Below, in pieces: positions 8,628 through 16,293 of a stretch of 64,000 nt of DNA. This DNA is from JAKACA01 sp050744865 (GTDB taxonomy: Bacteria; Actinomycetota; Acidimicrobiia; Acidimicrobiales; Bog-793). Location: positions 1 through 64,000 of the forward strand of contig JBOGHW010000073.1 of assembly GCA_050744865.1 (NCBI GenBank), written 5' to 3'. The notes under the pieces are model-generated. The model searched no databases. It was given only the letters and a program-made list of their open reading frames with translations, and was not told where the DNA came from. Position numbers and translations under genes: made by a program. Each line of letters begins with the position of its first letter. Position 1 is the stretch's first letter.

Positions 8628-9427
8628 CGCACGCCCTCCGCCCGGCGCTCAGCCAGGGCAAGCTCGAGGCCATCGGTTGCCTCGCTGTCCCGCAGGAGAG
8701 CGAGCCGATAACGGTGAGCGGTCAACCAGGCAAACACGAGCGTGAACGACACGAACCCGAGTAGCAGCGTCCAGGCCATGATGCCGTGCACGTAGAGGTG
8801 ACGACCCGACAAGTCGACCGTCGGGGGCTGGTGCAGGCTCCGCCACCAGGTGACGGAGAAGTAGACGATAGGCACGTCGCAGAATGCGATTAGGGCGGCG
8901 ATGGCCGATCTTCTCGCCACCACGTCAGGATCGCCCGGCATGTTGCGCAGCGCCAAGTACCCGCAGTAAAGGACGAACAGCAAGGCCGTCGTGGTGAGCA
9001 ACGGATCCCATGTCCACCAGACGCCCCAGGTGGTGCGGCCCCAGATCGAGCCCGTCACGAGCGTCAGGCCGATGAACACGACGCCGACCTCGGCCGAAGC
9101 TCCGGCCAGGCGGTCGAACCTGTCGTGGCGTGTCCGCGGCCAGAGGAAGAGCAGGCTCGAGATGCTCGACACCCCGAAAGCCAGAAACGCCACCCATGCC
9201 AACGGCGGATGTATATAGAGCAACCGGACGAGGTTGCCGAAGTAGACGGCGTTCGGCGTGACCCAAAGGCCAAGCCATACCGTGGCTACGACGCCGGCCA
9301 GCGCCAGGATGCCGGTCATCCGCAGCGCCACGGCGCGCCTGGCCGCGGCCTTTCCCAAGCGCAGGCTCTTCATCGGCTCGACTGGGGACGGGAGATTCCG
9401 CCCGGCGCCGCTCAGCGTGGCTGTCAT
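8624..9427 (-). CDS. ccmC: Heme exporter/handling protein CcmC
   Basis: A 267-residue six-helix membrane protein. The tryptophan-rich WWD motif is WGVWWTWDP near residue 140. The two heme-ligand histidines are expected in YIHPPLAWVAF and SVTWWRSLHQPPTV. CcmC loads heme onto CcmE on the outer face of the membrane. The ATG at 9427 makes an ATGA overlap with ccmB; upstream codons in the same frame are a shadow of ccmB. Confidence 0.95.
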   Translation of the reverse strand: MTATLSGAGRNLPSPVEPMKSLRLGKAAARRAVALRMTGILALAGVVATVWLGLWVTPNAVYFGNLVRLLYIHPPLAWVAFLAFGVSSISSLLFLWPRTRHDRFDRLAGASAEVGVVFIGLTLVTGSIWGRTTWGVWWTWDPLLTTTALLFVLYCGYLALRNMPGDPDVVARRSAIAALIAFCDVPIVYFSVTWWRSLHQPPTVDLSGRHLYVHGIMAWTLLLGFVSFTLVFAWLTAHRYRLALLRDSEATDGLELALAERRAEGVR

Positions 9428-10092
9428 GCGTCCTCCAAGAGGGGCCCAAAGGCCGCGATTCCGATGGCGACATAGATGACGTCGAAGACGGCGAGCAGCG
9501 ACAGCCACGAGGTCGCCTGGCCCGGCGTGCCGCCCAGTGCATCGCCCCACGCCTTGGTCGCTGCCAGGAGAACGGGAGCGACCACGGGGAGGAACAGGAG
9601 CGGCAGGAGCGTATCGCGGACCTTGAACCCAGAGGACAGCACCCCGTACAGCGTCCCGACGGCAGCCAGCCCGACGGTGCCCAGCAGGCAGGCGGCGACA
9701 AGCACAACGGCCCCCGCCAAGGCAGCGCCGTAGAGAAGGGCCACGACTGCGCTCAACACGGCCTCCAGAACCACTAGCTCGGCCGCCACGGCCAGGCCCT
9801 TGCCGAGGAAGATGCCGGCCGGGTCCAGACCCGACAGGCGCAAGCCATCGCGCGCCGAGTCGGCCGACTCGACGGCGAAGCTCCTCTGGACGGCGAGGAC
9901 CGCGGACAGGAGGACTGCGACCCAGAACAGGCCCGCCGTGGCCGGTTGCAGTGACGATCGATCCGGGCCGAGAGCCAGCCCGAACAGCACGGCCACAGTG
10001 AGGGCGAACGGCACAATCTGGTTGAGGGCGACCCGGGAACGCGTCTCGATGCGGATGTCCTTGCCGAACACGAGGACGGCGTCACGAAGCAT
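9424..10092 (-). CDS. ccmB: Heme exporter membrane subunit CcmB
   Basis: A 222-residue membrane protein with six predicted helices, a cytoplasmic N-terminus (MLRDAVLVFGKDIRIETRSR) and a CcmB-typical RDTLLPLLFLPVVAPVLLA stretch. It is the permease partner of CcmA in the complex that releases heme-loaded CcmE. The ATG at 10092 is preferred over the one at 10113 because a GGAGG sits 6 nt before it. It overlaps ccmA by 11 bp. Confidence 0.93.
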   Translation of the reverse strand: MLRDAVLVFGKDIRIETRSRVALNQIVPFALTVAVLFGLALGPDRSSLQPATAGLFWVAVLLSAVLAVQRSFAVESADSARDGLRLSGLDPAGIFLGKGLAVAAELVVLEAVLSAVVALLYGAALAGAVVLVAACLLGTVGLAAVGTLYGVLSSGFKVRDTLLPLLFLPVVAPVLLAATKAWGDALGGTPGQATSWLSLLAVFDVIYVAIGIAAFGPLLEDA

Positions 10093-10765
10093 GTGACACC
10101 TCCGCCGTGTCATCGGCGACGGCCAAGCCGAGCACTATCCGCCCGCCGGCGATGTGAACCGTCCTGTCGGATATGGCCTCGGCCTGAGCGTGCTCGTGGG
10201 AAGCAAGCACGACGGTGGCACCGGCTCGCCGAGCCTCGCTCACGATCTCGTCGACGAGCTGCCTACCTTCGGGATCGAGACCGGCGTGGGGCTCGTCCAG
10301 GAGCCAGAGCGCCGGCTGGCGGCCAACGAGCACCGCCAGGGCTGCGCGGCGGCGCTGCCCGGCCGACAACTTCTCCACGGGAGTGCCGGGAAGCCGCCCG
10401 ACGAGCCCGAGCCGCTCCATGGCCGGCCCGGCATCCTGCTTGCTGCCTCCGGTGGCTGCCAGGGCAAAACGCAGGTTCTCCTCCACGCTCAATTCCTCGT
10501 ACAGGAACGTCGAGTGACCCAGCAGCCCGACTTGGCGGCGCACCGAGCGCCTGTCGACGGTCAGGTCGTGGCCGAGGACGACGGCCTCGCCTGAGCGAAC
10601 GGCCAGAAGGCCGCAGCACAGGCGCAGCAGGCTGGATTTGCCCGCGCCGTTCGGACCGCGGAGGTGCACGATCTCACCCTCGCCGATGTCCAGCGTCACT
10701 CCGGCGAGGAGCGGGAACCGACCAGCGAGGGCGACGGCATCACGAAAGCGGACGGCGGGCGCCAT
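10082..10765 (-). CDS. ccmA: Heme exporter ATP-binding subunit CcmA
   Basis: A 227-residue ABC ATPase. Walker A is RGPNGAGKSSLLR (about residues 36-48), the signature is LSAGQRRRAALA, Walker B is LWLLDEPHAGLD and the H-loop is ASHEHAQ. CcmA with CcmB powers release of holo-CcmE. It is the first gene of the nine-gene ccm operon. A TACCAT hexamer lies 12 nt before the ATG and may be its -10, giving a very short leader. Confidence 0.95.
   Translation of the reverse strand: MAPAVRFRDAVALAGRFPLLAGVTLDIGEGEIVHLRGPNGAGKSSLLRLCCGLLAVRSGEAVVLGHDLTVDRRSVRRQVGLLGHSTFLYEELSVEENLRFALAATGGSKQDAGPAMERLGLVGRLPGTPVEKLSAGQRRRAALAVLVGRQPALWLLDEPHAGLDPEGRQLVDEIVSEARRAGATVVLASHEHAQAEAISDRTVHIAGGRIVLGLAVADDTAEVSHAS
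10099..10103 (-). promoter_or_regulatory. Ribosome binding site of ccmB
   Basis: GGAGG on the minus strand, 6 nt before the ATG at 10092 and inside the 3' end of ccmA. It decides the ccmB start in favour of 10092 over the upstream in-frame ATG. Confidence 0.75.
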
Positions 10766-10849
10766 GGGAACCCCACAATGGTAGGGGTCAGCGGCCCCCC
10801 ACTTCCAAGTGGAGCCGGTGCCGGCCGTCCCGAGGCGCCACGATCGAGG

Positions 10850-11824
10850 TCATGCCCCCCTCGAGCGAAGGCTGTCGATGTCGGCGTCGACCATCATCTG
10901 CACGAGCTCGGGGAAGTCCACCTCAGTCTTCCAACCGAGCTTCTCCTGGGCCTTCTGCGGGTTGCCTACGAGGAGGTCGACCTCGGCCGGCCTGAAGTAC
11001 TTCCGGTCGACGACGACATGGTCCAGCCAGTTGAGGCCGGCCCGGTCGAAAGCGACCTCGACCAGTTCCTGGACCGAGTGAGTCTCACCTGTGGCCACGA
11101 CGTAGTCGTCGGCGTGGTCCTGCGACGCCATCTGCCACATGGCCCGCACGTAGTCGCCGGCGAAGCCCCAGTCCCGCTTGGCCTCCAGGTTGCCAAGCCG
11201 GAGCTCGGTGTCGAGGCCGAGCTTGATCCGAGCTACCCCGTAGCTCACCTTGCGAGGCAGGAACTCCATGCCGCGGCGCGGGCTCTCGTGGTTGAACAGG
11301 ATGCCCGAGGAGGCGTGCAGGCCGTAGCTCTCGCGGTAGTTGACGGTGATCCAGTGCCCGTAGACCTTGGCAACGCCGTAGGGGCTGCGCGGGTAGAAGG
11401 CTGTGGCTTCGGTCTGGGGTACCTGCTGCACCTTCCCGAACATCTCCGAGGAGCTCGCCTGGTAGAACCGTATCTCCGGGTTCGTAAGCCTTATCGCGTC
11501 CAACAGCCTCGTCACGCCGAGCGCCGTTATCTCGCCGGTCAGCACCGGCTGGCTCCACGAGGTGAGCACGAACGACTGGGCCGCCAGGTTGTAGACCTCG
11601 TCCGGCCGGTGCTCGCGGAGCAACTCGATCATGGAGACCTCGTCGAGCACGTCCCCGGGCACGAGGGTGAGGTGGTCCTGGATGTGGGAGATACGCCCGA
11701 AGTTGATGGTGCTCGACCGCCGGATCATCCCGGTGACGTCGTAGCCTTCGGCGAGCAGCAGCTCGGCCAGGTAGGAGCCGTCTTGCCCGGTGATGCCAGT
11801 GATCAGAGCCCTCTTCATTGGCAT
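10850..11824 (-). CDS. gmd: GDP-mannose 4,6-dehydratase
   Basis: A 324-residue extended SDR that converts GDP-D-mannose to GDP-4-keto-6-deoxymannose, the precursor of GDP-fucose, rhamnose or perosamine. The cofactor motif is TGITGQDGSYLAELLL, the active site contains SSSEMFG and YPRSPYGVAKVYGHW, and NHESPRRG is diagnostic for Gmd. The length is slightly below the proteobacterial enzyme (about 370), as in many actinobacteria. No fucose synthetase is adjacent, but polysaccharide export genes lie 23 kb away. A second in-frame ATG two codons later (MKRALITG) could also be used. Confidence 0.95.
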   Translation of the reverse strand: MPMKRALITGITGQDGSYLAELLLAEGYDVTGMIRRSSTINFGRISHIQDHLTLVPGDVLDEVSMIELLREHRPDEVYNLAAQSFVLTSWSQPVLTGEITALGVTRLLDAIRLTNPEIRFYQASSSEMFGKVQQVPQTEATAFYPRSPYGVAKVYGHWITVNYRESYGLHASSGILFNHESPRRGMEFLPRKVSYGVARIKLGLDTELRLGNLEAKRDWGFAGDYVRAMWQMASQDHADDYVVATGETHSVQELVEVAFDRAGLNWLDHVVVDRKYFRPAEVDLLVGNPQKAQEKLGWKTEVDFPELVQMMVDADIDSLRSRGA

Positions 11825-11850
11825 CGTTCTACTCTCTTTGGAGCGACCCG

Positions 11851-12675
11851 TCAGTCGCTCGCCCAGCTCGGCGGCCGGTGCTCTGCGAAGGCGGCCCTGC
11901 CCTCGGCCGCCTCGGGCGTCTCGGTGGCCACGGTCAGCAGCGGATGGAGGTATGCCAGGGCGTCGGAAGCCGAGAGGCTCAGAACGCGGTAGAAGGAGGC
12001 TCGGCCGGCGCTGAGAGCCCGCGGCGGCTTGCGGGCCAGTTGGGCCGCCAGCTCGTCCACTGCCTGGTCGAGGCCATCGACAGCTACCACTCGGTTCACG
12101 AACCCGAGCTCAGCCCCCTCGGCGGCCCCCACGCGCCGCCCCGTCATCATGAGATCGAGGGCACGCTTCGGCGGCATCGATTGCAGGAGAGCCACGGTGA
12201 CCATGTACGGCCAGATCCCGATGTCGATCTCAGGGGTCCCGAAGACGGCGTCTTCGGCGGCGACGACAAGGTCGCAAGCCAGGGCGAGGCCCATCCCGCC
12301 TGCCAGGGCATAACCGCGCACCCTGGCGATCGACGGCTTGCCGAGAGCCCACAGATCCTGCAGTAGGGCGGCCAGCACTCCACGTGCTTCGTGCAGCTCG
12401 GTGGCGTTCGAGCCGGCTGCGGTGGTGGGGCCGGCTGCGGTGGTGGGGCCGGCTGCGGGCGAGTCGGGACCAACGAGGTCGGCTCCGGCCGAGAACGCCC
12501 TGTCGCCGGCTCCGGTCAGGACGACCACCCGGAGCCTGTCGTCAGCCTTGACCTCGGCCAGGCCGGCCCGCAGGCCCGCCAGCACGGAGGAGTTGAGAGC
12601 GTTACGCCGCTCGGGGCGGTTGATCACGAGCCGCGCTACGCGCTCGTGGCGTTCGAGGATGACGTCGTCTGGCAC
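11851..12675 (-). CDS. Enoyl-CoA hydratase/isomerase family protein
   Basis: A 274-residue crotonase-fold protein. INRPERRNALN is the N-terminal motif, FSAGADL the first oxyanion-hole strand, and ALAGGMGLALACD the second. The Glu of the hydratase pair is plausible at TPEIDIG. Members hydrate or isomerise enoyl-CoA thioesters. A low-complexity insertion of two PTTAAG units follows the first oxyanion segment. The GTG start is preceded by TAGCGT and exactly 6 nt, a leaderless promoter. It diverges from a glycosyltransferase with a mirror-image promoter. Confidence 0.9.
   Translation of the reverse strand: MPDDVILERHERVARLVINRPERRNALNSSVLAGLRAGLAEVKADDRLRVVVLTGAGDRAFSAGADLVGPDSPAAGPTTAAGPTTAAGSNATELHEARGVLAALLQDLWALGKPSIARVRGYALAGGMGLALACDLVVAAEDAVFGTPEIDIGIWPYMVTVALLQSMPPKRALDLMMTGRRVGAAEGAELGFVNRVVAVDGLDQAVDELAAQLARKPPRALSAGRASFYRVLSLSASDALAYLHPLLTVATETPEAAEGRAAFAEHRPPSWASD
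12412..12447. repeat. Two perfect 18-bp tandem repeats inside the hydratase gene
   Basis: The unit GCCGGCTGCGGTGGTGGG occurs at 12412-12429 and 12430-12447, with a partial third copy after it. The length is a multiple of three, so it adds PTTAAG units to the crotonase protein without a frame change. Confidence 0.9.
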
Positions 12676-12707
12676 GGCCTGACGCTACCGGCCAGTAGCG
12701 TCGCCGC
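12676..12707. promoter_or_regulatory. Mirror-image divergent leaderless promoters
   Basis: Within 32 bp there are two outward-facing -10 hexamers with the same sequence. TAGCGT on the minus strand (12682-12687) is followed by 6 nt and the GTG at 12675. TAGCGT on the plus strand (12696-12701) is followed by 6 nt and the GTG at 12708. The core forms the inverted repeat GACGCTA/TAGCGTC. No Shine-Dalgarno sequence fits on either side. Confidence 0.65.
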
Positions 12708-13829
12708 GTGGGGAGCCGCCGTCGCGCCGAGAGCCGGCGCCTAGGGGAGAGCCGGCGCCGGGCGTTGCCGGAGCGAGTCGCCATCGTGTCGTACCGCCTC
12801 GGCGGCACCGACGGCGTGTCGATCGAAGCCGCCAAGTGGGCCAGGGCCTTCGAGGCGCTGGGCGCCAGCGTCACGACGGTAGCCGGCACTGGCGTGGCCG
12901 ACCACCTCGTCGAAGGCATGGGAGCAAGGGCCGTCGAACCCGTCGACGAGCCCGCCCTTACTGCCGCTCTGGACGGTGCCGACCTCGTGGTAGTCGAGAA
13001 CTGCTGCTCGCTTCCGTTGAACCCGCGGCCCGGCCAGGTGCTGGCACGGATGCTGGCCGGCCGGCCGGCAATCCTCCGGCACCACGACCTTGCCTGGCAG
13101 CGACCACAGTTTGCTGGCTCGGCGCCACCTCCTGACGACCCGGCCTGGTGGCACGTGACCATCAACGAGCGCTCGCGCATCGAGCTGTCCTCTCGGGCGA
13201 TCGAGGCCGTGACGATCTACAACTCGTTCGATCCCGAGCCCGCTTACGGCGACCGGCCGGCCACTCGGGCATCGCTCGGTGTTGCCGACGGAGAGCTGCT
13301 CGTGCTGCAACCGACTCGGGCGATTGTCCGCAAGAACGTGCCCGGCGGCCTGCTCTTCGCACGTGCGCTGGGGGCGACTTACTGGCTCCTCGGCCCCGCG
13401 GAGGACGGCTACGAACCGGAACTGGAGCGGATACTGGCCAAGGCGCAAATCCGTGTCATCCGAGGGGCACCAGCCGCTTGGGACGAGGGCGCTGCCGACG
13501 GTGACGTGGCAGGGATGGCCGGAGATGTGGCGGAGGCGTACGCCGCCTGCGACATCGTCGTACTGCCATCCACGTTCGAGGGCTTCGGGAACCCGGCTAT
13601 CGAGTCGGCGCTGTACCGCAGGCCGCTTGCCATCGGAAGCTACCCGGTGGCCGCGGAGCTGCGGCGTTACGGCTTCTCGTGGTTCGACGCCGCTGATCCT
13701 GCACCTGCCGCTCGCTGGCTCGCCTCGCCGGATCCGAACCTCCTGGACCGCAACCAACGCGTCGCCAGGATGAGATTCTCGACAGCGAACCTGACAGAGA
13801 AGCTCGGAGATCTAGTTACCAGCAGGTAG
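12708..13829 (+). CDS. Glycosyltransferase, GT4-like
   Basis: A 373-residue protein with two Rossmann-type halves. The N-terminal half has VAIVSYRLGGTDGVSIEAAK, the acceptor-side start of many GT4 enzymes. The C-terminal half has VVLPSTFEGFGNPAIESALY, which carries the EGFGNPxxE form of the E-x7-E nucleotide-sugar motif. Donor and acceptor are not readable. The first 20 residues are very basic and contain a short repeat (RRRAESRRLGESRRR). A TTG just before LPERVAIVSY is an alternative start, but the leaderless-type -10 exactly 6 nt before 12708 favours the GTG. A TetR gene follows 13 bp later. Confidence 0.85.
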   Translation: MGSRRRAESRRLGESRRRALPERVAIVSYRLGGTDGVSIEAAKWARAFEALGASVTTVAGTGVADHLVEGMGARAVEPVDEPALTAALDGADLVVVENCCSLPLNPRPGQVLARMLAGRPAILRHHDLAWQRPQFAGSAPPPDDPAWWHVTINERSRIELSSRAIEAVTIYNSFDPEPAYGDRPATRASLGVADGELLVLQPTRAIVRKNVPGGLLFARALGATYWLLGPAEDGYEPELERILAKAQIRVIRGAPAAWDEGAADGDVAGMAGDVAEAYAACDIVVLPSTFEGFGNPAIESALYRRPLAIGSYPVAAELRRYGFSWFDAADPAPAARWLASPDPNLLDRNQRVARMRFSTANLTEKLGDLVTSR

Positions 13830-13842
13830 TCTGATACCCGAG

Positions 13843-14490
13843 ATGACCGGAACGGGCGTCCCTCAGGCGGCAACTGCACCCCGGCGGCGGCTGACTGCAG
13901 CCAGGCGGCGGCGACAGTTGATAGACGTCGCCCTCGAGTCATTCGCGACCTATGGCTTCGCAGCCACGACGATGGAGGACATCGCGACGTCGGCAGGCGT
14001 CACCAAACCCCTCCTGTACCAGCACTTCGCCTCCAAACGGGCGCTGTACCTCGAGCTGATCGACGACGTCGCGGCACGGCTCATAGGGGCACTGGCAGCC
14101 TCGACCACGACCGGGCCGCGGACGAGGCTTCAGGTGGAGGCGGGGTTCGAGGCGTACTTTCGTTTCGCCATTGACAACCAATCGGCTGTCCGCATGCTCT
14201 TCGACGCACCGCACGACGAGGAGCTGGCGCGCGGGTTGCGCATGATCGAGGACTCGATCTCGAACTTCCTGGCTCCGTTGTTCGACGTCGACATCGGCGC
14301 CGACTACAAGCGCACTCTGGCGTCGGCTGTCGTCGGGATGACAGAAGGCGTGACGAGGGACTGGCTACGACTTACGCCGAGGGTCCCGCCGACAGCCGAG
14401 AGCATTGAGGAGGCCAACACGCTCGCTCGCCGTCTCTCGGACTTCGCTTGGGGTGGCATCCGCTCGTTGAGCAGGGTGGCGGGCAGCTAG
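13843..14490 (+). CDS. TetR-family transcriptional regulator
   Basis: A 215-residue protein with a basic N-terminal tail. The TetR DNA-binding domain spans about residues 22-70, with FATYGFAATTMEDIATSAGV and the recognition helix KPLLYQHFASKRALY. The C-terminal ligand domain is of the TetR_C type and the ligand is unknown. It follows a glycosyltransferase and is convergent to an ABC exporter operon; control of that exporter is possible but not shown. A TAGTCT lies 10 nt before the ATG. Confidence 0.9.
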   Translation: MTGTGVPQAATAPRRRLTAARRRRQLIDVALESFATYGFAATTMEDIATSAGVTKPLLYQHFASKRALYLELIDDVAARLIGALAASTTTGPRTRLQVEAGFEAYFRFAIDNQSAVRMLFDAPHDEELARGLRMIEDSISNFLAPLFDVDIGADYKRTLASAVVGMTEGVTRDWLRLTPRVPPTAESIEEANTLARRLSDFAWGGIRSLSRVAGS

Positions 14491-14511
14491 CCCGGGCAAA
14501 CAGCCTGCCTC

Positions 14512-16293
14512 CTAGCCCTCGCCTTGCCACGATCTCCAGAGAGCCGCGTAGCTACCGCCGGCTGCCAGCAGCTCGGCGTGGGTCCCGTACTCGACGATGC
14601 GCCCGCCGTCGACCACGGCGACCTCGTCGGCGTCGAAGGCGCTTTGCAGGCGGTGGGCGACCGCTATCACCGTGCGGCCCTCCAGGATGCGCGAAAGCGA
14701 CCTCTCGAGGTGCCTCGCCGCTCGCGGGTCCAACAGGGCCGTCGCCTCGTCGAGCACGAGCGTGTGCGGGTCGGCCAGGACCAGGCGAGCCAGCGCGACC
14801 TGCTGTGCCTCGGAGGGCGACAGGTTGACAGCTCCGCCCCCGAGGACGGTATCGAGCCCCTCGGGCAGGCGGTCGGCGAGTGCGCCCGCCTCGACGGCCT
14901 CGAGCGCTGACATGAGATCACTGTCGGGGGCACCGGGCCTTACCATCGCCAGGTTCTCGCGCAGCGTTCCGTTGAATATGTGGAACTCCTGGGTGACGAG
15001 CACCACCTCCTCGCGCAGGCGCTCTGTCGGCAGCCGGAAAGCGTCCACTCCGCCAATGCGGACGCTTCCCTGGCGCGGTGGGTGCACCCCGGTGAGGAGC
15101 AGGGCGAGGGTGCTCTTGCCGGCGCCGCTCGGCCCGACTATCGCCAATCTCGATCCGCGCTGCGGCGCCAGGTCGATCCCGCGCAGCACGTCGTGCCCTG
15201 GCCGGTAGGCAAAATGCAGGTTGTCGACGGTCACTTCCTCCCCGGCGGGCACCTGCATCGTCGGCTCGATCCCCTGGACCTCGCGCACTCCTAGCAGCCG
15301 GGACAGCGAAGCACCCCCGAGCTGGATCTCGTCGAGGTACGAGAGAACCGTGTCGACAGGGTCGATGAGCATCTGGACGTACAAGATGGCCGCCGTGGCA
15401 GCCGCAATCGTGATGTGGCCACCGGAGTGCAGCACGCCCGCCACTGCGACCGAGAGCACGAGGGGGATGACATAGCACGCCTCGCTCATCGGGAAATAGA
15501 CGGTTCGCAGCCGGAGCGTGTAGCGCTCTGCGTCGATCCAGCGCCTGATATCGCGCTCGACTGTGGCGGCGCGGGCGTCTTGGAGGCTGAAGGTCTCGAT
15601 CGTGCGGCCGGCCGCCGCGTTCTCCTGCACGCGGGCATTCAGCTTGTCGTAAGCCGCAATTGTCCTCTTGTAGCCGGGCCGTGCCCTCTTCAGGTACCAC
15701 CTCGTGCCCAAAGTCAGGACAGGAAGCGTGGGAATCAGCACGACTCCCAGCACGGGCGCCGTCCAGAGCAAGGCGGCGACGGTCAGCACGGTCTGTGCTG
15801 CGGCGATCGCCATGCGCGGCGCCGCCCCCCGAACTGACCAGGTGAGCTGATCCACGTCGGACGACGCGCGGTTCTGGAGCTCCCCGGTGCCGGCGGCCTC
15901 GACAGCGCCGACCGGCATCGCGAGCACGGCATTGACGAACTCGATCCTGATGCTGGACAAGATGCGCGACGTCACCGTGCCCGCCAGGCGGCTGGCGAAC
16001 TTCGTCAGGCCGCTTTGTACGAGCAGGGCGACGAGGAAGACGGCGGCCGCTACCTCGACCGGCCGCATGTCGCCGGCGCGGTGGACCGAGGCGATGTCCG
16101 AGACGACGTCGCCGAGGATGTGTGGCCCGACGAGCCCGGCGACTGTCGCGGCGGCGTAAGCACCGACGACAACAGCAGCCGACCGGCGGTGCTTGCCCAG
16201 GATCTCGGTCAGGTAGGCGCCCATCACCGCTGCCGAGGCGACCGGGAGATCCGTGCTCGAAGTCTCTGCTGGCGGGGGCGCGAATCGGCTCAT
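14512..16293 (-). CDS. ABC exporter half, TMD-NBD, with degenerate signature motif
   Basis: A 593-residue type IV (ABCB-like) exporter subunit with six transmembrane helices in residues 30-310 and an NBD from about residue 345. Walker A (VGPSGAGKSTLALLL), Q-loop (VTQEFHIFNG), Walker B with catalytic Glu (TLVLDEATALLD) and the H-loop (VAHRLQSA) are intact. The ABC signature is degenerate: NLSPSEAQQVALARL in place of LSGGQ. Its start overlaps the stop of the preceding subunit by ATGA, so the two form a heterodimer. The substrate is unknown; such pairs export lipids, peptides or drugs. Confidence 0.93.
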   Translation of the reverse strand: MSRFAPPPAETSSTDLPVASAAVMGAYLTEILGKHRRSAAVVVGAYAAATVAGLVGPHILGDVVSDIASVHRAGDMRPVEVAAAVFLVALLVQSGLTKFASRLAGTVTSRILSSIRIEFVNAVLAMPVGAVEAAGTGELQNRASSDVDQLTWSVRGAAPRMAIAAAQTVLTVAALLWTAPVLGVVLIPTLPVLTLGTRWYLKRARPGYKRTIAAYDKLNARVQENAAAGRTIETFSLQDARAATVERDIRRWIDAERYTLRLRTVYFPMSEACYVIPLVLSVAVAGVLHSGGHITIAAATAAILYVQMLIDPVDTVLSYLDEIQLGGASLSRLLGVREVQGIEPTMQVPAGEEVTVDNLHFAYRPGHDVLRGIDLAPQRGSRLAIVGPSGAGKSTLALLLTGVHPPRQGSVRIGGVDAFRLPTERLREEVVLVTQEFHIFNGTLRENLAMVRPGAPDSDLMSALEAVEAGALADRLPEGLDTVLGGGAVNLSPSEAQQVALARLVLADPHTLVLDEATALLDPRAARHLERSLSRILEGRTVIAVAHRLQSAFDADEVAVVDGGRIVEYGTHAELLAAGGSYAALWRSWQGEG

